IMG/VR virus record: IMGVR_UViG_3300020027_000012
Span: 1 to 48,642 of that record
Origin: a virus
Reading direction: 5' to 3' (one strand)
Length of the DNA: 48,642 nt
Shown: in pieces, positions 28,682 to 35,559 of the stretch
Numbering within the stretch: position 1 is the first letter of the stretch
How the letters are laid out: every line of letters begins with the position of its first letter
Notes under the pieces: model-generated
Database searches by the model: none
Told to the model about the DNA's origin: nothing
The model's input: only the letters and a program-made list of their open reading frames with translations
Position numbers and translations under genes: made by a program

Positions 28682-29199
28682 CGTCCGATTGCACTCAAGC
28701 CCCAGCGGATTCATCCGTTCTATGTTGTATGCGCGATGTAATCTGGATGTACGCTGTTTGTATTCTCAGTGGTTGTGGTCCGTCGTTTGGGCATGAGAGC
28801 GCCGATGAGCAGTGGTCCGACGACCCACGTAGCGCATCCATAATCGCTCAGGAAATCTACGAGATTGAGCACGGCCCGTTGCGTCAGCAGTGTGTGGAAG
28901 ACGCCGAGTTGGCAGAGTTCGTGCCGATGGATCCTGGTGCACTGGGCGTACAGTGCGGGTTCGAGCGCAACGGCGTCGTCGCGTGCTTCTACAAGTACGA
29001 CCTGCATGGTCCGCGGTTCGCCATCCTCACCACGTACGCCGATAACAAGCAGACTCAAGTGCATGAGTTCATGCACTACATGCTGTCGTGTGGCGCCGCT
29101 GACTCACATGCGTCGGACCCGATGCACGACGGCGCTGTGTGGCTGCACTTCGATGACGCGGCGGAACAGATGCATCAGACGGCTGAGCGGAGGGAGTGA
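28678..29199 (+). CDS. predicted lipoprotein with HEXXH metallopeptidase-like motif (173 aa)
   Basis: The ATG at 28678 overlaps the methyltransferase stop; a second ATG at 28729 would place a compact signal peptide (MRDVIWMYAVCILSGC) at the N-terminus with an LSGC lipobox. The C-terminal part has VHEFMHYMLSCGAADSHASD, in which HEFMH is the zinc-peptidase motif, and several Cys residues for disulphides. It is probably exported and surface-anchored. A role in prophage surface change is possible but not shown. Confidence 0.6.
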   Translation: MTSDCTQAPADSSVLCCMRDVIWMYAVCILSGCGPSFGHESADEQWSDDPRSASIIAQEIYEIEHGPLRQQCVEDAELAEFVPMDPGALGVQCGFERNGVVACFYKYDLHGPRFAILTTYADNKQTQVHEFMHYMLSCGAADSHASDPMHDGAVWLHFDDAAEQMHQTAERRE

Positions 29200-29201
29200 G
29201 A

Positions 29202-29330
29202 ATGCCTGAACGCATGTACGACTATTCACTGTTAGTCCTGAGCCTAGTGTTGGCCTGGGTCTGTCTGTTGCCGGCCTGCTCGAGCGTGGTTGACGTCGAG
29301 GGTCGGCCTAAGTTGGTGGTGCGTAGATGA
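29202..29330 (+). CDS. small predicted lipoprotein (42 aa)
   Basis: The ATG at 29202 lies just after the preceding stop, with GGAG upstream. The signal segment (YSLLVLSLVLAWVCLLPAC) ends in a LPAC lipobox, leaving a mature peptide of about 17 residues. It pairs with the lipoprotein metallopeptidase upstream. Size alone recalls Rz1 spanin subunits, but Pro content is low and no Rz partner overlaps, so that is unlikely. Confidence 0.55.
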   Translation: MPERMYDYSLLVLSLVLAWVCLLPACSSVVDVEGRPKLVVRR

Positions 29331-29560
29331 ACAAGGAACTACGCGACGCGCTGAACATCCTACGGCAGCCGACGCCGGAGACTAAGATGACGCACGGCTT
29401 TCAGAAGCCATCGACAGAGGTCACCATCACACGCGATCGATACGAGGCGTACCAGGCCTGCGAGACAAAACTCAAGGACTTGATCGAGGCGGCGGAGGTT
29501 GCGGCAGACGCACTGGACAGCGCTGAACTCGGCGCCGCAATCGAAAAGGCACGCAAGTGA
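29327..29560 (+). CDS. helical protein, LxxLxEAA family (77 aa)
   Basis: The ATG overlaps the previous TGA (ATGA). The C-terminal region TKLKDLIEAAEVAADAL and the ending IEKARK resemble 1001-1306, 29655-30036 and 30615-30923. The N-terminus (LRDALNILRQPTPE) is distinct. The function is unknown. Confidence 0.55.
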   Translation: MNKELRDALNILRQPTPETKMTHGFQKPSTEVTITRDRYEAYQACETKLKDLIEAAEVAADALDSAELGAAIEKARK

Positions 29561-29658
29561 CTCACGACCAAGCCTCAGCGCTGCTCATGATTCTGGCCTG
29601 CACGAACATGCTGCTCGCTATGATCGCCATCACTCTTATGGTGCGGAAGCTCCGATGA
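29557..29658 (+). CDS. small membrane protein (33 aa)
   Basis: The GTG overlaps the previous TGA (GTGA) and the stop overlaps the next start (ATGA). Residues 8-28 form a single membrane segment (ALLMILACTNMLLAMIAITL) with a short basic tail (RKLR). Coupling on both sides supports it. Confidence 0.45.
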   Translation: MTHDQASALLMILACTNMLLAMIAITLMVRKLR

Positions 29659-30036
29659 CCAAGCGAACTGAGAACTGTGAGACGTGTGAGGCGTTGAGGG
29701 CGGAGTTGTCATGCGCGTACCCCGCTGCCTCTATGCCCGAAGAATACCGAAAACTCCGCGCTGAGAACGAACAGCTGCAGGCGCGGTGCGTCGATCTCGA
29801 GGGGGGTTGCGCACTCGCGGCTCAAGAAGGTTGAGCGAGTCGGCGCCGACAACGAGCGGCTGCGGGCGAAGGTAACAACGCTGCTGCAACTCGGCACCGA
29901 GGTCGCTGTATGCGCTCGGCTGCACGGCCAGCTCACCGAGCTGCGGGAGGCGGCGGCGAAGTTCCTCGTGACGCCGTACTCAGCCGACAGCCAGCGCGAG
30001 TTCCGCGCCGTGCTCGCCAAGCTGCCGCTAGGATGA
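29655..30036 (+). pseudogene. coiled-coil protein interrupted by a +1 frame change
   Basis: The frame from ATG 29655 encodes CETCEALRAELS and a coiled coil (EENEQLQARCVDLEG-like), then stops at 29834. The +1 frame continues the coiled coil (KKVERVGADNERLRAKVTTL) and ends LTELREAAAKFLVTPYSADS...FRAVLAKLPLG, matching the gene at 30615. No ATG, GTG or TTG exists in the +1 frame upstream. Removing one G of the six-G run at 29801-29806 joins the two. Mutation, sequence error or +1 frameshifting are all possible. Confidence 0.65.
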
Positions 30037-30161
30037 CCACCTCCCACTGGCTTCTCATCTGCATCGGCGTCGCTGCTCTGCTGACAGGCCGACCGATCTT
30101 CACACCCGATCGCGTGACTTGCCGAGGTATGACACCTGACTGTGTGCACCTACGCGACTAA
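30033..30161 (+). CDS. small membrane or secreted protein (42 aa)
   Basis: The ATG at 30033 overlaps the stop of the frame-broken gene (ATGA). A hydrophobic N-terminus (HWLLICIGVAALLTG) is followed by a short tail with two Cys residues (TCRGMTPDCVH), which could form a disulphide outside the membrane. The function is unknown. Confidence 0.5.
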   Translation: MTTSHWLLICIGVAALLTGRPIFTPDRVTCRGMTPDCVHLRD

Positions 30162-30195
30162 CACACTTGACCATTCTGACGTGACGTAACACGCT

Positions 30196-30615
30196 ATGCG
30201 ACATGAGGCCTATGTGAAGCCGACACCGGTGCGGACTCGTCAGCTGATGGTTGAGCAGGGTAAGCGCGTCGCCAATGCAGCCAGGTCAAGGCACAACCTG
30301 AAGTTCGAAGCGATTGCTTCAGCGATTGACCTGCGACTGTCGTGCACGAAGCGCAAGTTCAGCGTTGACTCTCGCGAACAGCAACTCACGTACGGCGACC
30401 TGTTCATGCTCGCCAAGGACCCTGAGACGGCCGCGATGGTGAGAGAGATGTTGGCGCCCATCCTCGCCATTACCGACCCGCAGAACCTCAGGCTGGTGGA
30501 CATCGAGGCCATGTGCAGATCGGTCACGGGCGCGAGTACGGTGCTGGCCTTCTTGCGACCGACGATCGACGCGGTGATGCCGCTGATGAATGTGACGACT
30601 ACGGAGGCGGAGTGA
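30196..30615 (+). CDS. hypothetical protein (139 aa)
   Basis: The ATG at 30196 follows a 34-base gap. The protein is helical and starts basic (RTRQLMVEQGKRVANAARSR). It contains LSCTKRKFSVDSREQQLTYG and a C-terminal helical region (VLAFLRPTIDAVMPLMNVTT). No motif is recognised. Confidence 0.55.
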   Translation: MRHEAYVKPTPVRTRQLMVEQGKRVANAARSRHNLKFEAIASAIDLRLSCTKRKFSVDSREQQLTYGDLFMLAKDPETAAMVREMLAPILAITDPQNLRLVDIEAMCRSVTGASTVLAFLRPTIDAVMPLMNVTTTEAE

Positions 30616-30923
30616 TGGCTGACACGTGCGACTACATGCAGACCGACACGCGTAAAGAGTTGGAGCGGGTGCGGGCGGAGTTGGATGAAGCCAAGGGCTA
30701 CCTCGGCCGGCTGTTCCTGCACTACGCGCCGCAGTGCGAACTACAGCCGACGCTGATTGGCATCTGCACGCAGATCGACAACTGCATGATGCAGATCAAA
30801 GACCTCACCGAGCTGCGCGAGGCGGCGTCTGTAGTGCTGACGTTTGCGAGACGCGACCTGCGCCTTGGTAAGCTTCAGGCGACGCGTGATTTGGAGGCTG
30901 TGCTCGCCAAGGTGCGTCCATGA
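30615..30923 (+). CDS. helical protein, LxxLxEAA family (102 aa)
   Basis: ATG 30615 overlaps the previous TGA; a GTG three bases earlier is also possible. The N-terminal half is a coiled coil (DTRKELERVRAELDEAKGYL). The ending DLTELREAASVVL...DLEAVLAKVRP matches the frame-broken gene at 29655-30036 closely, so the two share ancestry. The function is unknown. Confidence 0.6.
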   Translation: MADTCDYMQTDTRKELERVRAELDEAKGYLGRLFLHYAPQCELQPTLIGICTQIDNCMMQIKDLTELREAASVVLTFARRDLRLGKLQATRDLEAVLAKVRP

Positions 30924-31171
30924 CTCGCAAGTACCAGCAACGCATCGACACTGCCGGCTGTGTGAACGGCAGGAACGGCGTCGACAGAGCGGCGCCTCAC
31001 CACGCATGGGTCGTGAGGCGCACTGCCGTCGACGAGGAGGGCTACGTCGAGATCAACCGTGTCTGCCTAGCCTGTCGAGAAGAGTCGTCGCACCTCGTCA
31101 CGCAGACGCTGTTCATGGGCATCCAACTCGAGCACCTGTGGATGGTGCCGGATGTGAGGCTGGGCGTATGA
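30920..31171 (+). CDS. zinc-ribbon-like protein (83 aa)
   Basis: The ATG overlaps the previous TGA (ATGA). CVNGRNGVDRAAPHHAW and VCLACREESSH provide Cys and His residues for a ribbon, with strands between (AVDEEGYVEINRVCLACR). The function is unknown. Confidence 0.55.
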   Translation: MTRKYQQRIDTAGCVNGRNGVDRAAPHHAWVVRRTAVDEEGYVEINRVCLACREESSHLVTQTLFMGIQLEHLWMVPDVRLGV

Positions 31172-31404
31172 GCGAGTTCGTGCCAACGCTCTATCTGTGT
31201 AGATGGTGGGCAGCAACTCGCCCGACAGGCAGCCGAGTCGGTTCGCAGATTGATGGAGACAGTATGAACACCGCAAGCTGGTTTGACCTCCGCCGCCGAT
31301 GGATGAATCTCGCCGTCAACTACTACTGGGTGTCCTTCGTGGACGAGTGGACTGCACGTCGTTGGGCTGCCAGTGAGTGGGAAGCAGGGTGGCCACAACC
31401 ATGA
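31168..31404 (+). CDS. hypothetical Trp-rich protein (78 aa)
   Basis: The ATG at 31168 overlaps the previous TGA (ATGA). The protein is rich in Trp and Arg (YLCRWWAATRPTGSRVG; FDLRRRWMNLAVNYYWVSFV). A membrane-surface helix is possible. The function is unknown. Confidence 0.5.
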   Translation: MSEFVPTLYLCRWWAATRPTGSRVGSQIDGDSMNTASWFDLRRRWMNLAVNYYWVSFVDEWTARRWAASEWEAGWPQP

Positions 31405-31652
31405 TCCGCCTCACCCGTGACCTCCTGCTAGGCGCAGCGCTGATGGCCACCGGATACGCTCTGACGCGCATCGGACGGTGGATGCAGGGGAAGCCGCGTC
31501 AGCAGGGTGGTGAGTATCCTGTGCCGATTACGACTGCTGAGCAGTGGCGTCAGCGTGATGCACGTAAGGTCGCGGAACGTGAGCACGTGCTGCGTGAACG
31601 CGAAGAGTGGCTAGGGTTGGCAGTCAAGCACGATTCGGGGAGGTGGAACTAA
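31401..31652 (+). CDS. membrane-anchored coiled-coil protein (83 aa)
   Basis: The ATG at 31401 overlaps the previous TGA (ATGA). Residues 8-24 span the membrane (LLLGAALMATGYALTRI), followed by a basic stretch and a charged coiled coil (DARKVAEREHVLREREEWLG). The layout recalls small phage inner-membrane proteins. No function can be assigned. Confidence 0.55.
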   Translation: MIRLTRDLLLGAALMATGYALTRIGRWMQGKPRQQGGEYPVPITTAEQWRQRDARKVAEREHVLREREEWLGLAVKHDSGRWN

Positions 31653-31861
31653 TGGGCAACGACGGCAAAGACAACGTCGTGTTCCTGGCGTTCAGCAACC
31701 CAGCCCTAGACGCCGACACGGTTAGGCTGACCGCGTGTAGGCTGTGCAAGAACAAGGCGTTCTCATTGGTCTACGCGGGCGACCAGGACGACCAGTATCC
31801 AGTGCTGCGATGTACCGCCTGCAACAACGCATGCGGTAAAGTGGGGTGGGTGAACGAATGA
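31652..31861 (+). CDS. zinc-ribbon protein (69 aa)
   Basis: The ATG at 31652 overlaps the previous stop (TAATG). CRLCKNKAFSLVY and CTACNNACGKVGW give a two-knuckle zinc ribbon like those in RNA polymerase subunits. It may bind nucleic acid. It is coupled to the next gene by ATGA. Confidence 0.6.
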   Translation: MGNDGKDNVVFLAFSNPALDADTVRLTACRLCKNKAFSLVYAGDQDDQYPVLRCTACNNACGKVGWVNE

Positions 31862-32556
31862 CAACCAAGCGCCAGCAACCATGGGCAATGGCCTCGCTAC
31901 GACACCGTCAGACGCCGAGGAAGTATCGGGAGGTGGGCCCTATCGGGGATGCCTACAAAGCGTGTCCAGTGCGTTACGCCGACAGTCAGTGGCAGCAGGT
32001 GACTTGCCCGGGCTGCGGCTACCACTCGTGCAGTTGCGAGACGTTCAGCGGCGCATCACGCCCAGCGCTGAAGCCTCAGTTGCCGATCACGCTCGACAAG
32101 AGCAACGTGGTCCACTGCTACCCGCACGACGAGTCTTGGGATCGGCTGACAGGCACAGGATGCATTCGATGCCAAGCCGAGAAGCGCGAGCCGAGGCGCT
32201 ACCAGATCTGCTGGACGCACAACCTGTGGAGCTTCGACTCCGCCGACACCTGTGCGTTGTGCACCATCATCAACTTCAAGGCCAAGTCAGCGGCAAGGGC
32301 TGCATTGGTGCAGGCCGATATGCAGCCGGTGATGTTGAGTCCCGAGTCGCTGAAGGCAGCGATCGAGAAGATCAAGGCCATTGGTGACCGTGATGGCTTG
32401 GGACCGGCAGCGTTGAGACCATCGCCGCCGACAGTCAGAGGCGGTTATCAGTGCACCAAGTGCCAAGCCGGTCAGCCGTGCTTTTACACGACGGTCTTGA
32501 ACCTGAGCGAGGCCTGCTGTGAACTGCAGTCAGAGTCAGGAGCCGGCGACAGATAG
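31858..32556 (+). CDS. multi-zinc-cluster protein (232 aa)
   Basis: The ATG at 31858 overlaps the previous TGA. Four Cys/His clusters follow in order: CPGCGYHSCSCE, CYPHDESW...CIRCQ, CWTHNLWS...CALC and a C-terminal CTKCQAGQPC. Basic segments lie between. It is the last sizeable early gene before the terminase block. It looks like a nucleic-acid-binding protein; no family is recognised. Confidence 0.6.
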   Translation: MTTKRQQPWAMASLRHRQTPRKYREVGPIGDAYKACPVRYADSQWQQVTCPGCGYHSCSCETFSGASRPALKPQLPITLDKSNVVHCYPHDESWDRLTGTGCIRCQAEKREPRRYQICWTHNLWSFDSADTCALCTIINFKAKSAARAALVQADMQPVMLSPESLKAAIEKIKAIGDRDGLGPAALRPSPPTVRGGYQCTKCQAGQPCFYTTVLNLSEACCELQSESGAGDR

Positions 32557-32608
32557 GTAGTCTGTTTGGCTTTCGCTGTCTGAATATCCTGAGAGTAGCA
32601 CGGAACTG
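32557..32608. promoter_or_regulatory. gap upstream of the late block
   Basis: This 52-base gap breaks the coupled gene chain. It has an AT-rich patch (CTGAATATCC) that could act as a -10, but the -35 is poor. It is a plausible place for a late promoter; no gene is seen. Confidence 0.3.
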
Positions 32609-32878
32609 ATGTCAGACTCAAGACGCGGTGTGTGCAACCAGAACGCGTTCGAGTGTTGGAGCGATGCTGAGTTGAAGGCGATGGGATTGGTTCTACCACG
32701 CTATCGCCGCGAGATGGTTATGGAAGCTGCTCAAGAGCGAACACGTGTGAGTCGACAGCGCAAACGCCCAGCGCTGCAACAATCGCTTGTGTCACCCGAC
32801 AAGCGTGCGCCCGAGCACGATCCCGCAATGGGTGACCCTCGGTTCCCGAGACGCAGGCAGAACGAGCACCACCCCTAA
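32609..32878 (+). CDS. hypothetical basic protein (89 aa)
   Basis: The ATG at 32609 has a purine-rich stretch upstream. The first half is helical (AFECWSDAELKAMGLVLPRY; RREMVMEAAQERTRVSRQRK) and the second half is Pro/Arg-rich and disordered. It may be a small DNA-associated protein ahead of the packaging genes. The function is unknown. Confidence 0.5.
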   Translation: MSDSRRGVCNQNAFECWSDAELKAMGLVLPRYRREMVMEAAQERTRVSRQRKRPALQQSLVSPDKRAPEHDPAMGDPRFPRRRQNEHHP

Positions 32879-32911
32879 CCTCGCGCCCACGCGCGCGCGA
32901 CCCTATGACGT

Positions 32912-33439
32912 ATGCCGCGACCATCAGTCTACAGTGTCCCACTACACGAGGTCTTCATCGAGAAGCTCGGGAAGCTGAACGGCTTTGTGCGTCCGGCCTG
33001 CGACGCGTGCGGCATCAACCGCTCGACGATGCTGCGCTGGCTCAACCGTGGTCGGCTTGGGGAAGAGCCGTACGCTCAGTTGCTGGCGGATGTGTTGTCA
33101 GTGCAGGCAAGCAAGGGCGAGTTGCGGATGGCCACGGTCGAGGCGCATGCGCTTGCGGATCCAGGCACAGCCAGGTGGCTTGCCGAACGAACACTCCCTG
33201 CCGAGCTCGGGTTGCGGGACAAGGTAGAGGCTGCGGTGGTCGAGCGGCTCGAGGGGTTACTCGAAGCGTTGGGTGCCGAGTGCGATGCTATAGACCCGAC
33301 TGGTCGTACCAGTGACAACCTACGACGAGCTGCCGCCCGACTCCAAGGAGGCTCTACGGAACTGGAGCCAGAAGAGTCGATCGACACGGATGCTGAGGTC
33401 GTCGAGCCACGACAACTATCATCCGGGGATACCGAGTAG
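32912..33439 (+). CDS. terS: terminase small subunit (predicted)
   Basis: The N-terminal 60 residues contain an HTH (VRPACDACGINRSTMLRWLN) of the kind terminase small subunits use to bind the packaging site, then a helical oligomerisation region (AKLLADVLSVQASKGEL-like; AVVERLEGLLEALGAE). An acidic C-terminus (EPEESIDTDAEVVEP) could contact the large subunit. The gene lies directly before, and overlaps by 128 bases, the large subunit. Position is the main support. Confidence 0.7.
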   Translation: MPRPSVYSVPLHEVFIEKLGKLNGFVRPACDACGINRSTMLRWLNRGRLGEEPYAQLLADVLSVQASKGELRMATVEAHALADPGTARWLAERTLPAELGLRDKVEAAVVERLEGLLEALGAECDAIDPTGRTSDNLRRAAARLQGGSTELEPEESIDTDAEVVEPRQLSSGDTE

Positions 33440-34973
33440 TTACGTCGAGTTCGTGACCGTCGTGCTCGGTGTCAAGCTGTCACCTGAGCAGCGTGTGCTG
33501 TGTGCCGTGTGCTTCGATGGTGTCGAGCCGAAGGAACTGCACGGCGCCGACCGCTCGATAGCGCATCAGTTGTTCGGTGACGTCGAGGCGGTGCCGAAGA
33601 TGGCACGCGCTGTCATCACGGCGCTCATCGGCGCACGGTCAGGCAAGTCGTACCTGTTCAGCCTGAGGCTGCTGCATCTTGCGTTCATCTGTGCACTGCG
33701 GACGCTGGCGCCGGGTGAGCAGGCGTTTGGTTTGTTGGTGGCGCCAGACATGCGGCTCGCGCGTGGTGACCTGCGGTACGTCGCTGGCGCTGCGCACGCG
33801 GCTCCGTTGTTGGCTGGCATGATCATCGCCGAGACAACTGACGCTCTCACGTTCCGGCGTGCTGATGGCAGGGTGGTCACGATCGAGTGCTTGCCTGCAA
33901 CGCGCGGTGGTAGCGCTGTCCGTGGCCGGTCGTTGTTCGCGGCGTTCCTGGACGAGGCCGCGTTCTTCCGCGACTCGAACTTCGTGGTCAACGATGACGA
34001 GGTCTACAAGGCCATTGCTCCACGTGTCACGGCGGACGGACAGTTCCTCATTGCCTCGACGCCTTGGGCTGAAGCGGGCCTGCTCTACGAGCTCTTCAAG
34101 TCCAACCACGGTCAGCCCCAGACCAGCCTATCCGCGCATGCGACCACGGAGATGCTCCGCTCTGACAGCCCCGAGATACTCGAGCAGGTCGAGCGCGAGC
34201 GCATCAACGACCCAGAGAATGCACGGCGCGAGTTCGACGCCCAGCCAATGGGCGGCGGCGCTGTTCACTTCTTCGACCCGGCCGCACTGGCTGCGTGCAT
34301 CGACGAGTCACTTCCGGCCATCTCCGCCCGCTCCAACGTCTTCGAGCGCGCATGCATGGGGCTCGACACCGGCTTCCGCAAGAACCCCTCAGGTGGCGTT
34401 GTAGTGCGCGAGCGAAGCGACAAGACTCTGCTCGTGTCCGAGTGCGTTGAGATCACGCCGCCGAAGGGCGGACGCTTGGTGCCGAGCGAGACGATGAAGG
34501 CGTTGATGGAGCGTGCCAAGTTTCACTACTGCACTCAGGTAGTCGCGGACCAGCACTACATCGAAACGGTGCGCGAGTACACGGGCAGCTTGACGCTCGT
34601 CGAAGCGCCGTCAGTACCCGCCGAAGCATACGTGGCCACACGTGACGCGATCGCTGAAGGCCGGGTGCGCATCTCGGCTCAGCATCAACGGCTCATCTCG
34701 CAACTGCGAGAGGTGGTCTCTAAGCCCACTGCCGGCGGTAACATCAGCATCTCGTCACCGAACCGCGGGACAAGTCACGGCGACGTTGCTAGTGCGTTCG
34801 TGCTGGCAGTGTGGAAGATTGCGCAGGCTGGTACGACCGCGTTGAAGGGTGAAGCCGCCCGCAGCCAGACATCCCGCAACCTCGACGAGCACGACCCGAT
34901 GGAGCATAGGCGTAGAGCTCTGGATAACCAGGGTGGTGGTACGGTGAGACGGATACGTGGGCCTTTGGATTGA
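33312..34973 (+). CDS. terL: terminase large subunit
   Basis: The ATPase half has a Walker A-type loop at 107-113 (GARSGKSYL) and a Walker B with catalytic Glu (LFAAFLDEAAFF, 208-219). The RNase H-like nuclease half begins with the Asp of CMGLDTGFRKNPSGG, with later acidic residues (VADQHY and GDVASAFVLAVW). The enzyme drives DNA into the prohead and cuts it. GTG 33312 gives 553 residues and a long overlap with terS; ATG 33390 is a plausible shorter start. Confidence 0.88.
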   Translation: MTTYDELPPDSKEALRNWSQKSRSTRMLRSSSHDNYHPGIPSSYVEFVTVVLGVKLSPEQRVLCAVCFDGVEPKELHGADRSIAHQLFGDVEAVPKMARAVITALIGARSGKSYLFSLRLLHLAFICALRTLAPGEQAFGLLVAPDMRLARGDLRYVAGAAHAAPLLAGMIIAETTDALTFRRADGRVVTIECLPATRGGSAVRGRSLFAAFLDEAAFFRDSNFVVNDDEVYKAIAPRVTADGQFLIASTPWAEAGLLYELFKSNHGQPQTSLSAHATTEMLRSDSPEILEQVERERINDPENARREFDAQPMGGGAVHFFDPAALAACIDESLPAISARSNVFERACMGLDTGFRKNPSGGVVVRERSDKTLLVSECVEITPPKGGRLVPSETMKALMERAKFHYCTQVVADQHYIETVREYTGSLTLVEAPSVPAEAYVATRDAIAEGRVRISAQHQRLISQLREVVSKPTAGGNISISSPNRGTSHGDVASAFVLAVWKIAQAGTTALKGEAARSQTSRNLDEHDPMEHRRRALDNQGGGTVRRIRGPLD

Positions 34974-34982
34974 AGGTGAGAC

Positions 34983-35510
34983 ATGACCAAGAAGAAAGTT
35001 GACGTGGCACAGGAGTTGGCAGCGTTGATAGGCGACAAGCCACGGCCGACCAGTGACAACCCGATGGTGGATGCGTTCATCGCGCAAGCGGTGTTCAAGC
35101 AGGATGTCTTTGTGCAGCCACCTGGCTACGACGCTCTGTCAGAGCTCGGCAAGGCTGAGTACGAGAGGACGGGCAAGATGCCAACGACTGCCACGCCGCA
35201 ACCGTTACTATCCGAGGCCCAACACAACGCGCTGCTACAGGCGCAGATCGAAGACCTCGCACGCGAGTACGGCGAGCTGTTCGGTAAGCAGCCTCAGGCA
35301 CCAGCGCCGCTGTTTGCGCCGAATGTGGAAGACGCGCCACGCACCGAGGCTGAAGGACTGCAAATGTACGTTCAACGCCTTATCGACATGCAACACGCCC
35401 GCGCCGCCGCCGGCAAAGGCCAGTCCACGCCCTGGCAGAACGCTCAAGCCCACCTCCGCAAAGCCATCGAATGCATCGAGCAGCAGTCCGAGGCTGACAG
35501 CAAACCCTGA
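34983..35510 (+). CDS. hypothetical protein between terminase and portal (175 aa)
   Basis: The ATG at 34983 has AAGGTGAG upstream. The protein is helical and Gln/Ala/Pro-rich (VAQELAALIGDKPRPTSDNP; LLSEAQHNALLQAQIEDLAR; LRKAIECIEQQSEADSKP). It may be a virion or packaging accessory protein. No family is recognised. Confidence 0.6.
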   Translation: MTKKKVDVAQELAALIGDKPRPTSDNPMVDAFIAQAVFKQDVFVQPPGYDALSELGKAEYERTGKMPTTATPQPLLSEAQHNALLQAQIEDLAREYGELFGKQPQAPAPLFAPNVEDAPRTEAEGLQMYVQRLIDMQHARAAAGKGQSTPWQNAQAHLRKAIECIEQQSEADSKP

Positions 35511-35559
35511 TACCGCTTCGTCCCTATCTGCGGTGTGAGAGAGGCACGCACTATCAGGC

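Noticed and set aside
29202-29330. Rz1 spanin subunit
   Set aside because: It is a short lipoprotein, but not Pro-rich, not nested in an Rz gene, and no endolysin or holin is adjacent.
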